This document shows positions 15,292-23,366 of a stretch of 35,449 nt of DNA, one piece after another. Made by a program: the position numbers and the translations under genes. Below the pieces are notes generated by a model. That model did not search any database, was not told where the DNA came from, and saw only the letters and a program-made list of their open reading frames with translations. This DNA is from Streptomycetaceae bacterium MP113-05 (lineage in GTDB: Bacteria > Actinomycetota > Actinomycetes > Streptomycetales > Streptomycetaceae): NCBI GenBank assembly GCA_000497405.1, contig KI547039.1, positions 44,006 to 79,454 of the forward strand, in the 5' to 3' direction. The number at the start of each line of letters is the position of its first letter. Positions within the stretch are counted from its first letter, which is position 1.

Positions 15292-15359
15292 GAGCGGAGC
15301 GCCGGAGCTGGGGACGGCGGCGGGCACCCCGCGGGAGACCCGCGGTGCACGCAGTTCCA

Positions 15360-15402
15360 GTCCAGGGGTCTGCACCCCCGTGTCAGACCCCTGGACCTGT
15401 TT
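15360..15402 (+). terminator. Rho-independent terminator after the 56-aa gene
   Basis: Positions 15360-15372 pair with 15384-15396 (13 bp, 11-nt loop), followed by CTGTTTT. It is the only hairpin in the window with a clear T tract. It lies about 70 nt after the stop. Confidence 0.8.
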
Positions 15403-15525
15403 TCCCGAGTAAACAGTGACGCAGAGTGTATGCGCAAGGCACGGTTCGGCGTCACGTGGGTGTGTGGGCCGTGAAGCTTTGGATACGGTGGTACATGCAG
15501 GCATACGGCGGACTGGGGGCTGCGG

Positions 15526-16080
15526 ATGAGTGGCGCGGGCATACCCGGCGAGGAGCAGCTGCAGACCCTCGCGCAGAAGATCACCTGGCTGCTGCACAAC
15601 GCCTTCCCCTCCGACGGGAGTCCGGCCGACGGCGTGCCGTCCGACCGCCAGGTGGTACGCGCCGTCAATGAACGCGCAGGCCGCCACGTCATCGGCCACA
15701 CCACCTTCTGGAAGCTGCGCACGGGAAAGATCAACCCGGAGACCGGGACCGCCTGCACCGCCTCCGAGGACATGCTGGAGGGCATCGCCGCCTTCTTCGA
15801 CGTCGACCCGAGGTTCTTCAAGTCCCGCAACGAGGTCGTGGGCCAGGTCGTGGAGTCACTGCGCTTCCTGCGCTCGGTGCACAACGGCGACATCACCGGC
15901 ATCGCCGGACGAGGACTGGGCGAAGAGGGTCTGAGCCACGAACTGATGGCCTTCATGAACGACGTGCTCGCAGAGTCACGGCAGCACGACGGGCCGTCCG
16001 GCGCCGGCAGTCGGGGTGCCCACGCAGGCGAGACCCACCGGGGCGGAGCCGGGGAAGTGGGGCCCGACGCGCCCGGCTGA
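15526..16080 (+). CDS. XRE-family transcriptional regulator (EspR-like)
   Basis: 184 aa from the ATG at 15526. The N-terminal half is a helix-turn-helix of the type found in mycobacterial EspR and its Streptomyces relatives: LAQKITWLLHNAFP, SDRQVVRAVNERAG, HTTFWKLRTGKINPETG, MLEGIAAFFDVDPRFF. A second helical part (VVESLRFLRSVHNGDITGIAGRG, then ELMAFMNDVL) probably dimerises. The last 35 residues are Gly/Arg/Ser-rich and look disordered. In the family these proteins bind DNA as dimers, often at distant sites. No target is visible here. The following genes are on the other strand, so it is monocistronic. Confidence 0.8.
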   Translation: MSGAGIPGEEQLQTLAQKITWLLHNAFPSDGSPADGVPSDRQVVRAVNERAGRHVIGHTTFWKLRTGKINPETGTACTASEDMLEGIAAFFDVDPRFFKSRNEVVGQVVESLRFLRSVHNGDITGIAGRGLGEEGLSHELMAFMNDVLAESRQHDGPSGAGSRGAHAGETHRGGAGEVGPDAPG

Positions 16081-16158
16081 GGGATTTCCGCCCTCCCGTA
16101 GTCAGAATCCGGCCACCCCCTGGCGTTCGGCTCGCGGATAGGGCAAGATCGGATTCAC

Positions 16159-16198
16159 GGCCCGCCCGGTGTGCATCCCCCGTCGCACCGGGCGGGCC
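16159..16198. terminator. Bidirectional terminator between the XRE and USP genes
   Basis: A 13-bp perfect stem (16159-16171 with 16186-16198) with a 14-nt loop is followed by TTC. It lies between two converging genes, 79 nt after the XRE stop and 55 nt after the USP stop. Confidence 0.75.
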
Positions 16199-16252
16199 TT
16201 CGCGTACCCGCTCGTCGGCCCGGTCCGGCGCCGCCACCCCGTCCGGGGGCCG

Positions 16253-17233
16253 CTAGTCGTGCGGGACGACCGCGACGGGGCAGGCCGCGTGGTGGACGGC
16301 GGCATGTGCCACCGGCCCGATGCGCGGGCCCAGCCCCGTGCGGTGCCTGCGACAGCGGCCGACCACCAGCAGGTCCGACCCCTCGGCTTCGTGTACGACC
16401 GCCTCTGCCGTGCCCTCCAGCCGCAGCGCGGCACGCAGCTCGACGTCCGGGTAGCGCTCGGCCCACGGCCGCACCATCTCCCGTACCTCCTCCTCCACCT
16501 CTCTGCGGTGCTGGGCGGCGATGTGCGGCACCACCGGGCCGCCGGGCACGTACACATGGGAGGGAAGCTTGATCGCATGCACCGCGTGCAGCGGCAGACC
16601 GTTGGCCTGGGCGGTGTCGAAGGCGAAACGCAGCAGGTTCTCGTAGGCGTGGTCCAGGCCGAGCGCCACCACCACCCGCGGTCCGTGGGGGTGCACCTCC
16701 GCCTGCTCCGGCTCGTCGGCCGTGCCCGCCTCCCGAGCCTCGGGGTCCTCCTCGGCACGCACCAGTACCACCGGTTGCTCGGCGCGGGCCACCGTGGCGA
16801 GACTGACGCTGCCCAGGAAGAAGCTGGGCAGCCGCCGGATGCCGTACGAGCCGAGCACCAGCATCTGCGACTGGGCGGATACCTCCAGCAACGCCTCCTC
16901 GGGGTCCCCGGCGATCACCTCCGCGTCCACCCGCAGTCCGGGGCGGCGGAGCAGCACGTCCTCGCGCGCGGCATCCACGATCCGCCGGCCGGTCAGGATC
17001 TGCTGCTCCTCCACCCCGTCCGCGTGGTCCGGCGCAGGCATCGGTTCCCTGGCGTGGACCAGGCGCAGCGGCGCACCCCGCAGCTCGGCCTCCGCCGCCG
17101 CCCAGTGCAACGCCGCCGAGGCGGCGGGCGAGCCGTCGAGTCCGACGGCGACGGTCCCCCGAGGGCGTGGGGGCCGGGCGTCCCGTACCGGCGGCTGGCG
17201 CTGCTCTTCCGGCTGTCCCGGCTGTTCCGTCAC
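16253..17233 (-). CDS. Tandem-domain universal stress protein
   Basis: 326 aa from a GTG at 17233, with GAGGAGG 10 nt upstream; the open frame continues upstream without a binding site. Two UspA domains are separated by an acidic linker (AEEDPEAREAGTADEPEQ). Domain 1 (GTVAVGLDGSPAASAAL ... LVLGSYGIRRLPSFFLGSVS) has the ATP-binding G-x2-G-x9-G-S motif intact. Domain 2 (RVVVALGLDHAYENLLR ... LLVVGRCRRHRTGLGPRIGPVAHA) has lost that motif, since Arg replaces the second Gly and the G-S is G-P. So only one nucleotide site is expected. Such proteins are cytoplasmic and are induced by stress or hypoxia in actinobacteria; the role of this one is not shown. Confidence 0.9.
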   Translation of the reverse strand: MTEQPGQPEEQRQPPVRDARPPRPRGTVAVGLDGSPAASAALHWAAAEAELRGAPLRLVHAREPMPAPDHADGVEEQQILTGRRIVDAAREDVLLRRPGLRVDAEVIAGDPEEALLEVSAQSQMLVLGSYGIRRLPSFFLGSVSLATVARAEQPVVLVRAEEDPEAREAGTADEPEQAEVHPHGPRVVVALGLDHAYENLLRFAFDTAQANGLPLHAVHAIKLPSHVYVPGGPVVPHIAAQHRREVEEEVREMVRPWAERYPDVELRAALRLEGTAEAVVHEAEGSDLLVVGRCRRHRTGLGPRIGPVAHAAVHHAACPVAVVPHD

Positions 17234-17424
17234 GGCACCGAGCCTCCTCACAGGCGGCAGAGGGACACCTGTCCGCGCGGCTCCCGCCACGGGGCGGCCC
17301 CCCGAGTACCCCCCGGACGACTGCCGTACCGGACCGTTGCGCATCGGGGCAGCGCCCCGGGGCGTCACCCGAACGGGCGCGCCAATCCGTGCGCGGTTGC
17401 TCCGGGAGGAGCACCTTGGGGCGT

Positions 17425-18150
17425 ATGTGGCGGCCCAGGCTCGTGCTCGCCGTGGTGTGTCTACCGCTGGCGGCGCTGATGAAGTGGAGCTCCCCGGCGG
17501 GAGACCCCGGGGCGGCCTCCCGGGCGGCCGATCCCGCGGGGAGGCCGGCGGCGCCCCGACCGTACGTGGTCCCGCGCGGGGTGTGGGGCGCGGACGAGGA
17601 GATGGTGCGAGAGGCCCCCGTACGGGTGGACCGGGTGCGTGCTGTCTTCGTGCACCATACCGACCACGCCAACGGCTACGACTGTGCCGACGTCCCGACG
17701 ATGCTGCGGGGCCTCCAGCGGGACCACGTCCTCGCCGAGGGATGGGACGACGTCGGCTACAACTACGTCGTGGACCGCTGCGGCACCATCTACGAGGGCC
17801 GCGGCGGTGACGGCGTGCACGCCGTGCGCGGGGCCCACACCAGGGGGTTCAACAAGCAGAGTGTCGGCATCGCGGCGCTCGGCACCTTCGACGCGGGCAC
17901 GTACGTGCCGCGGGCCATGCTGGACGCGATCGCGGCGGTGGCCGCCTGGCAGCTCACCCCCGGATCCGACCCGCACGGGCGGGTGCGTCTCACCTCGACG
18001 AACGACGCGAGCCGCTATCCGAAGGGGACGACCGCGACCTTCGAGGTGATCTCCGGGCACCGGGCCGGCTTCGAGACGGACTGCCCCGGGGACGCGCTGC
18101 AGGCGAAACTCCCCGCGATTCGCGACGAAGCGGAACGGCGGCGCGACTAG
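17425..18150 (+). CDS. Secreted N-acetylmuramoyl-L-alanine amidase (PGRP domain)
   Basis: 241 aa from the ATG at 17425. A TTG at 17416 in the same frame sits better (6 nt) behind GGGAGG and may be the true start. The N-terminus (RPRLVLAVVCLPLAALM) is a signal peptide or anchor. A peptidoglycan-recognition amidase domain follows: VVPRGVWGADE, VFVHHTDHANGYDC (zinc His), GYNYVVDRCGTIYEGRGG, FNKQSVGIAALGTF, and VISGHRAGFETDCPGD (zinc His and Cys). It should cleave the lactyl-amide bond of peptidoglycan stem peptides outside the cell. The stop codon is the TAG inside the CTAG where the IS982-like element landed; the C-terminus ends RRRD and looks intact. Confidence 0.9.
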   Translation: MWRPRLVLAVVCLPLAALMKWSSPAGDPGAASRAADPAGRPAAPRPYVVPRGVWGADEEMVREAPVRVDRVRAVFVHHTDHANGYDCADVPTMLRGLQRDHVLAEGWDDVGYNYVVDRCGTIYEGRGGDGVHAVRGAHTRGFNKQSVGIAALGTFDAGTYVPRAMLDAIAAVAAWQLTPGSDPHGRVRLTSTNDASRYPKGTTATFEVISGHRAGFETDCPGDALQAKLPAIRDEAERRRD

Positions 18151-19120
18151 ACGAGTAGTTCCGATGTTCCGGCCCGTGAACGGGGCGAGGGTGTCCAAGA
18201 TCAGTTTGTGACGACCGACCTGGACACCCTCATCACCGGACTGTACGTGAAGGTCGACGACGAGATCGGAGGTATGCGATGGCTGGGCAGGCCACCTCGG
18301 CTGAGCGACTCCGAGCTGGTGTGTCTGGCTGTTGCTCAGGCACTGCTGGGGTTCACCTCCGAGGCACGCTGGCTGCGCTTCGCCCGCAAGAACCTGAGCC
18401 CGATGTTCCCGTACCTGCCCAAACGACCCGGGTACAACAAGCGGCTGCGGGCCGCGTTGCCCCTGGTCAAACAGGCGATACGACTGCTGGCGACGGACAC
18501 CGACTTCTGGTTCGACAACCACTGGATCGTCGATTCCACGCCGGTGCCGTGCGGGATGTCGCGGCCGACGGTGAAGCGGTCGGAGCTGGCCGGCTGGGCC
18601 GGATACGGGTACTGCGCCTCCCACTCACGGTTCTACTGGGGCCTGCGGTTGTTCCTGGTCTGCACCCCGACGGGCATGCCCATCACCTGGGCCCTGGCCA
18701 GCCCGAAGATCGACGAGCGGGAGGTGCTGGCCGCGATGCTGGATCGCGAACCGCACCTGGCCGTCGACCGGCCCGGGCTGCTGATGATCGCCGACAAAGG
18801 TTTCGCCTCCAAGGAGTTCGAGACCGACCTCGCCTTCCAGGGCATCGAGTTGCTTCGTCCATCCTTCAAACGAGAGAAACCCCGCAGGGGCGAGTCGCTG
18901 CTGAAGTCGGTGCGTCAGCTGATCGAGTCGGTCAACGACACGCTCAAGGGCCAGCTCGACCTCGAAGAACACGGCGGACGGTCTTTCGAAGGCGTCGCCG
19001 TCCGCGTCGCCCAGCGGATCCTCGCGATGGCCTCGGCCATCTGGCACAACCACAAGACCGGGGCCACAGTGCTGCGGTCGCTGACCGCATTCGATCACTG
19101 AGCACATCGGAACTACTCGT
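18151..19120 (+). mobile_element. IS982-family insertion sequence (970 bp)
   Basis: Inverted repeats of 17 bp match perfectly: ACGAGTAGTTCCGATGT at 18151-18167 and its complement at 19104-19120. A CTAG flanks both sides (18147-18150 and 19121-19124), read as a 4-bp target duplication. Ends beginning with AC and the size fit IS982. The right CTAG overlaps the left TA and first base of the adjoining IS630 element, so the two elements abut. Confidence 0.85.
18208..19101 (+). CDS. IS982-family DDE transposase
   Basis: 297 aa from a GTG at 18208. The sequence has the usual opening of Streptomyces IS982 transposases (DLDTLITGLYVKVDDEIGG, RPPRLSDSELVCLAVAQALLG). The catalytic region has D in HWIVDSTPVPCG, D in LLMIADKGFASKEFE and E in IESVNDTLKGQLDLE. 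KRSELAGWAGYGYCASHSRF is also characteristic. No stop or frameshift is seen, and the length is that of a complete enzyme. It is contained within the inverted repeats. An IS5-like assignment was considered because of the 4-bp CTAG duplication, but the protein fits IS982 better. Confidence 0.9.
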   Translation: MTTDLDTLITGLYVKVDDEIGGMRWLGRPPRLSDSELVCLAVAQALLGFTSEARWLRFARKNLSPMFPYLPKRPGYNKRLRAALPLVKQAIRLLATDTDFWFDNHWIVDSTPVPCGMSRPTVKRSELAGWAGYGYCASHSRFYWGLRLFLVCTPTGMPITWALASPKIDEREVLAAMLDREPHLAVDRPGLLMIADKGFASKEFETDLAFQGIELLRPSFKREKPRRGESLLKSVRQLIESVNDTLKGQLDLEEHGGRSFEGVAVRVAQRILAMASAIWHNHKTGATVLRSLTAFDH

Positions 19121-19123
19121 CTA

Positions 19124-20294
19124 GTGTCGCGTGATTCCGTTAGCGTTATTTGATTCTCTGTGGCAGGGTCTCTTGGTGTGGAGCTCTCCGTGGAACAGAC
19201 CGCCGAGTTGCGGGAGTTGGTGAACAGCCGGGACGCACCCGCCGACATGGCGACGCGGGGCCGGATCGTGCTGTGGTCGGGCGAAGGCCGTCGGCGTAAG
19301 GACATTGCCGAGCTGCTTGGTGTATCGCTTCCGACGGTGGACCGCTGGAAGCGGCGTTATGCCGAGCTCGGACTGGCGGGCCTGGAAGGCGACCGGCCCG
19401 GCGGCGCACGGGAACAGGTGCCGGCGCGGGTGCGGGCCCGGGTGATCGCGCTGACGCGCATGACGCCGCCGGACGGCACGGGGCTTTCGCACTGGTCCAC
19501 ACGCGAGTTGGCGAAGTACCTGAAGCGGGTCGAGAACATCACGGTGTCCTGGCACTACATCGCGCGGATCTGGCGGGAGGAGGGTCTGAAGCCGCACCGG
19601 TCCGGCACCTTCAAGATTTCGAAGGATCCGGCCTTCGCGGAGAAGGTGACTGATGTGATCGGCCTGTATCTGGACCCGCCGGGTGGCGCGGTGGTCCTCT
19701 CGATCGACGAGAAGACGCAGATCCAGGCGCTGGACCGGACGCAGCCGGTGCTGCCGGTCGCCTTCGGGGCGAGCGAGAAGCGCACCGCCGACTACGTGCG
19801 GCACGGCACCACGAACCTGTTCGCCGCCCTGAACGTGACCACCGGTGAAGTGCTCGGTGAGTGCAAGCCGTCCCGGAACGGCAAGGACTTCCTGGCCTTC
19901 CTCAAGAAGGCGGTGAAACCGCACGCGGGGAAGGACATCCATGTTGTCCTCGACAACCTCTCGACGCACACCACCCCCGAAGTCAAGGAGTGGCTGGCGA
20001 AGAACCCACACGTCCACTTCCACTTCACCCCCGTCGGCTCCTCGTGGCTGAACCAGATCGAGATCTGGTTCGGACTCCTGACCCGTCAGTCCATCCGGCG
20101 CGGAACGTTCGCCAGCGTCAACGTCTTGATCAAACAGATCCGTGACTACATCAACACCTGGAACACGACTGCGAAACCGTTCACCTGGACCGCGACCGCC
20201 GGCGACGTCCTCGCAAAGGTTCGCCTCGTCGCGACTAACGCGAAGAAACTCGTCAATAACAACGCGAACTGACATAAACAGGATCACGAGACAC
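19124..20294 (+). mobile_element. IS630-family insertion sequence (about 1.17 kb)
   Basis: It is flanked by TA on both sides (19122-19123 and 20295-20296), the fixed target of IS630/mariner elements. The terminal repeats GTGTCGCGTGAT (19124-19135) and ATCACGAGACAC (20283-20294) match at 11 of 12 positions. Removing it and the neighbouring IS982-like element restores an unbroken ...GCGCGACTAGGTCCTG... after the amidase gene. Confidence 0.85.
19160..20272 (+). CDS. IS630-family transposase
   Basis: 370 aa from a GTG at 19160. The N-terminal half has helix-turn-helix regions (RRRKDIAELLGVSLPTVDRW, then the winged ELAKYLKRV...WHYIARIWREEGL). The C-terminal DDE domain has D in VVLSIDEKTQIQAL, D in IHVVLDNLSTH and E in SSWLNQIEIWFG, the DDE triad of IS630/mariner transposases. 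A single uninterrupted frame encodes it, without the programmed frameshift used by some IS630 members. The C-terminus is Lys/Asn-rich and lies just inside the right repeat. It appears intact. Confidence 0.95.
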   Translation: MAGSLGVELSVEQTAELRELVNSRDAPADMATRGRIVLWSGEGRRRKDIAELLGVSLPTVDRWKRRYAELGLAGLEGDRPGGAREQVPARVRARVIALTRMTPPDGTGLSHWSTRELAKYLKRVENITVSWHYIARIWREEGLKPHRSGTFKISKDPAFAEKVTDVIGLYLDPPGGAVVLSIDEKTQIQALDRTQPVLPVAFGASEKRTADYVRHGTTNLFAALNVTTGEVLGECKPSRNGKDFLAFLKKAVKPHAGKDIHVVLDNLSTHTTPEVKEWLAKNPHVHFHFTPVGSSWLNQIEIWFGLLTRQSIRRGTFASVNVLIKQIRDYINTWNTTAKPFTWTATAGDVLAKVRLVATNAKKLVNNNAN

Positions 20295-20402
20295 TAGGTC
20301 CTGCTTCACCGGCTCCGGTCCGGGTGCCTTGCGGCGGTCCGGGTACCCGTGCGGTCCGCGGCGGCCCCGAGTCGCCGCACGAGCCCGGAGAAAGGGAGTG
20401 CG

Positions 20403-21092
20403 ATGAGCGCAGCGGGGGGAGCCGGTCCGCAGGCGGTGCTGTTCGACGTGGACGGCACCCTCGTGGACACCAACTATCTGCATGCCGTGACGTGGTGGGA
20501 GGCCTTCCGGCAGGCGGGGCACGCCGTGCCGATGCCGGACATCCACCGGGCGGTGGGGATGGGAGGGGACCGGCTGATCGGACACCTGCTCGGCGACGGA
20601 CGGGACCGCTCGCGGGACGAGGGGATCAGCACCGCGCACAAGGTGCTGTACGCCGAGTACTTCCCCAAGCTGGCGGCACTCCCCGGTGCGGCGGACCTGC
20701 TCCGGGCGGTGGACCGTGCCGGAAGGCGTTCGGTGCTGGCCAGTTCTGCGGGCGACGAGGAGCTCACCGCGATGCGGGCCGCGCTGGACGCGGACGACGC
20801 GATCCACGCCGCGACGAGCGCGGACGACGTCGACGCGACGAAGCCCGCCGCGGATCTGGTCGAGCAGGCGCTGCGGCGGGCGGAGACGGGTGCGGACGAG
20901 GCGGTGTTCGTCGGGGACACCGTCTGGGACATGAAGGCGTGCAGCAGGGCCGGCGTGGTGGGGGTCGCGGTGCTGTCGGGAGGGATCTCCCGGGAGGAAC
21001 TCCTCGGCGCCGGGGCCGCGGCGGTGTATGAGGGGCCGGCGGATCTCCTGGCGAAGCTGGGCGAGAGCCCACTGTTCGGGCGCGCCGTCTAG
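20403..21092 (+). CDS. HAD-superfamily hydrolase (phosphatase/phosphoglycolate-like)
   Basis: 229 aa from the ATG at 20403, with AAAGGGAG 6 nt upstream. HAD motif I is VLFDVDGTLVDTN (nucleophile D15, acid D17). Motif II is the Ser in VLASSAGDEEL, motif III the Lys in DATKPAADLVEQAL, and motif IV VFVGDTVWDMKAC. The helical cap between residues 25 and 90 (HAVTWWEAFRQAGH, RLIGHLLGD) is of the beta-phosphoglucomutase/phosphoglycolate phosphatase type. It is a cytoplasmic small-molecule phosphatase; the substrate is unknown. It converges on the hydrolase gene at 21166 and is transcribed away from the insertion sequences just upstream. Confidence 0.9.
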   Translation: MSAAGGAGPQAVLFDVDGTLVDTNYLHAVTWWEAFRQAGHAVPMPDIHRAVGMGGDRLIGHLLGDGRDRSRDEGISTAHKVLYAEYFPKLAALPGAADLLRAVDRAGRRSVLASSAGDEELTAMRAALDADDAIHAATSADDVDATKPAADLVEQALRRAETGADEAVFVGDTVWDMKACSRAGVVGVAVLSGGISREELLGAGAAAVYEGPADLLAKLGESPLFGRAV

Positions 21093-21165
21093 GGGCACCC
21101 GGCCGTGTCCGCCGGGGCCGGGGCTTCGCCCGCACGTCCTCCGGCTCCGGACGGCCCGGACGAGG

Positions 21166-21858
21166 TCACGGTCCTGTCCTCCGGTGGCGGGCGAAGAAGT
21201 CGCGGGCCGACGCGGCGGCGTCCTCCAGGGTTCCGGGCTCCTCGAAGAGGTGGCCGGCACCGGGCACGACGTGCAGGGTGCAGGGCGCGGCCAGCGCGTC
21301 CGCGGCCTGTTCGTTGAGGTGCAGCACCTGGTGGTCGAGGCCTCCGACGACAAGCAGCACCGGGGCGCGGACCTCCCTCAGCGCCTCTCCTGCGAGGTCG
21401 GGGCGTCCGCCCCGGGAGACCACGGCGCAGACCTCGTCGGGCCGTTCGGCGGCGGCGGCCAGCGCTGCTGCGGCGCCCGTGCTGGCGCCGAACAGCCCGA
21501 GGGGGAGCCGGGCGGTGTCCGGACGTCCGGTGAGGAGGTCCACGGCGGCGATCAGCCGCCGGGTCAGGAACGGAACGTCGAAGCGGAGTTCCGTGGTGAC
21601 CGCGTCGACTCGTTCCTCGTCCTCGGTGAGCAGGTCGAACAGCAGGGTGCCGTGGCCCGCGCACTGGAGGACGCGGGCCACGGCACGGTTGCGGGGGCTG
21701 TGCCGCGAGCTTCCGCTGCCGTGCGCGAAGACGACGACGCTCTGTGCCTGCCCGGGCAGGACGAGGTCACCGGTGAGGACGGCGCCGTCGCCCACTTCGA
21801 TGTGCACGGGTTCGGCCGGAGGTCCGGCGGATCCGTCCGGGCGGTCGGGTGCGGTCAC
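21166..21858 (-). CDS. Alpha/beta hydrolase (dienelactone-hydrolase-like), last gene of the betB-like operon
   Basis: 230 aa from a GTG at 21858 that overlaps the permease stop as GTGA. Features: VVVFAHGSGSSRHSPRN (oxyanion region), nucleophile Ser in LGLFGASTGAAAAL, Asp in LLVVGGLDHQVL, His in VPGAGHLFEEPG. This is the short hydrolase type often fused to, or found beside, phosphoribosyltransferases in actinobacteria. No signal peptide, so cytoplasmic. The reaction is unknown. Its 4-nt overlap with the permease gene places it in the operon of the aldehyde dehydrogenase and GMC oxidoreductase, an unusual member for a choline pathway. Confidence 0.85.
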   Translation of the reverse strand: MTAPDRPDGSAGPPAEPVHIEVGDGAVLTGDLVLPGQAQSVVVFAHGSGSSRHSPRNRAVARVLQCAGHGTLLFDLLTEDEERVDAVTTELRFDVPFLTRRLIAAVDLLTGRPDTARLPLGLFGASTGAAAALAAAAERPDEVCAVVSRGGRPDLAGEALREVRAPVLLVVGGLDHQVLHLNEQAADALAAPCTLHVVPGAGHLFEEPGTLEDAAASARDFFARHRRTGP

Positions 21859-23366
21859 TCGCTTCCCCCCGGCGAGGGCCGGGGCGGCACGTCGGCGGAC
21901 GGTTTCACCGGTACGGCGACGCCGGCCGGTGCGTCGCTGCGGCCGTAGTGGTGGGTGGTGAACATGTAGAGCAGTCCCGTGCCCACCACGATGCCCGCAC
22001 CGAGCAACACCACGTAGTTGTCGTACCAGGGCGCCTCGGGAGTGCGCGGCCAGGAGATGTTGACGATGGCGAAGATCCCGTAGGCGAGCGCCCCGGCGTT
22101 CACCAGCAGCCCCCAGCGGCCGAGGCGGTACTCGCCGGCCGGTTTCCAGCCCTTCAGCCGGGCCCGCAGGGCGGCGAGGACGACCATCTGGAAGCAGCCG
22201 TAGATGCCGATGATCGCGAAGGAGACGATTTTGGTGAGGGCCCCGGTGGACAGCAGCGAGGCGACCGCGATCAGCGCCGGGACGACGGCGGAGACCATCA
22301 GGGCGTGGACGGGGACGGCGCGGGAGTGGGCGAAGCGGCGCAGGTACCGGTGGCCGACGATCATCTCGTCGCGGCCGTAGGAGTAGATGAGGCGTCCCGC
22401 TGCGGCCTGGAGGCTGATGGTGCAGGAGAGGAAGGAGATGAGTACGACACCCATCACCACGCGGGCGCCGGTCTCGCCGAGGGCCCGGTACAGGGTCTCG
22501 ACCACGGGGTCGGCGACCTCGCCGGCGATGACGGCGCGGTAGTCGACGACGGCGAGCAGGAGGGTGAGGCAGGTGAAGGTGGCGGCGGCGCCGCCGACGT
22601 AGATGGTGCGGCGCATGGCGCGCGGGATGACGAGGCCCGGGTGCTTGACCTCCTCGGCGGTGTCACCGCACGCCTCGAAGCCGTAGTACTGGTAGAAGCC
22701 GATGATGGCGGCGGCGAGGAAGACCCAGATGTACGGGCCGTCGCCCGACCCGGCGCCGAAGTCGTCGAAGAGGACGCCGAGTCCGTGGTGGCGTTCGGTG
22801 GTCAGCAGGATGACGCCGACGACGAGCGCCCCGATCAGCTCGGCGCTGAATCCGATGAGCGCCGCCTGCGAGAGGGCCGCGGTGCCCAGGTAGTTGATGA
22901 GTACGGCGACGATGATGAGGACGACGGTGCAGGCCACGGTCGTGTGCACGGTGGGTTCGAAGCCGAAGAGGATCGCGATGTACGGGCCCGCGCCGTAGGC
23001 GACGGCGGTGATGGTGACCAGCAGGGCCCACATGTAGACCCACCCGGTCATCCAGGCCCAGCGCTTGCCCCACAGCCGTCGTGCCCACGGGTAGACGCCG
23101 CCGGCGACCGGGTACTGGGCGACGACCTCGCCGAAGACGAGGGCGACCAGGAACTGACCCGCGCCGGCCAGCAGGAACGCCCAGATCATCGGCGGTCCGC
23201 CTTCGGCGAGGGCGGCGCCGAAGAGGGTGTAGGTGCTGACCACGGGCGAGAGGTAGGTGAAGCCGAGGGCGAAGTTCGCCCACGGGCCCATGTCCTTGCG
23301 GAACTCCGAGCCGTCCTCAGCGCCCCCCTCCCCCGGCCGTGGTGCGGGTGCGGTCGCCTCGCTCAC
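21855..23366 (-). CDS. APC-superfamily amino acid/amine permease
   Basis: 503 aa from a GTG at 23366, which overlaps the GMC oxidoreductase stop as GTGA. After a short polar N-terminus (FRKDMGPWANFALGFTYLSP) there are about 12 hydrophobic segments. Examples are AFLLAGAGQFLVALVFGEVV with YPVAGGVYPWARRLWG (typical APC helix 2-3 region), GPYIWVFLAAAIIGFYQYYGFEACGDTAEEVKHP, and a C-terminal LLGAGIVVGTGLLYMF. GFEACGDTAEEVKHP is a conserved APC helix 6-7 loop seen in amine and amino-acid permeases. The permease sits in the cytoplasmic membrane. Given its neighbours, choline or a related amino alcohol or amine is the likely substrate, by inference. Confidence 0.85.
   Translation of the reverse strand: MSEATAPAPRPGEGGAEDGSEFRKDMGPWANFALGFTYLSPVVSTYTLFGAALAEGGPPMIWAFLLAGAGQFLVALVFGEVVAQYPVAGGVYPWARRLWGKRWAWMTGWVYMWALLVTITAVAYGAGPYIAILFGFEPTVHTTVACTVVLIIVAVLINYLGTAALSQAALIGFSAELIGALVVGVILLTTERHHGLGVLFDDFGAGSGDGPYIWVFLAAAIIGFYQYYGFEACGDTAEEVKHPGLVIPRAMRRTIYVGGAAATFTCLTLLLAVVDYRAVIAGEVADPVVETLYRALGETGARVVMGVVLISFLSCTISLQAAAGRLIYSYGRDEMIVGHRYLRRFAHSRAVPVHALMVSAVVPALIAVASLLSTGALTKIVSFAIIGIYGCFQMVVLAALRARLKGWKPAGEYRLGRWGLLVNAGALAYGIFAIVNISWPRTPEAPWYDNYVVLLGAGIVVGTGLLYMFTTHHYGRSDAPAGVAVPVKPSADVPPRPSPGGSE

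Noticed and set aside
18151-19120. IS5-family assignment because of the CTAG 4-bp duplication
   Set aside because: The transposase sequence and AC-starting ends fit IS982 better; the duplication alone does not decide it.
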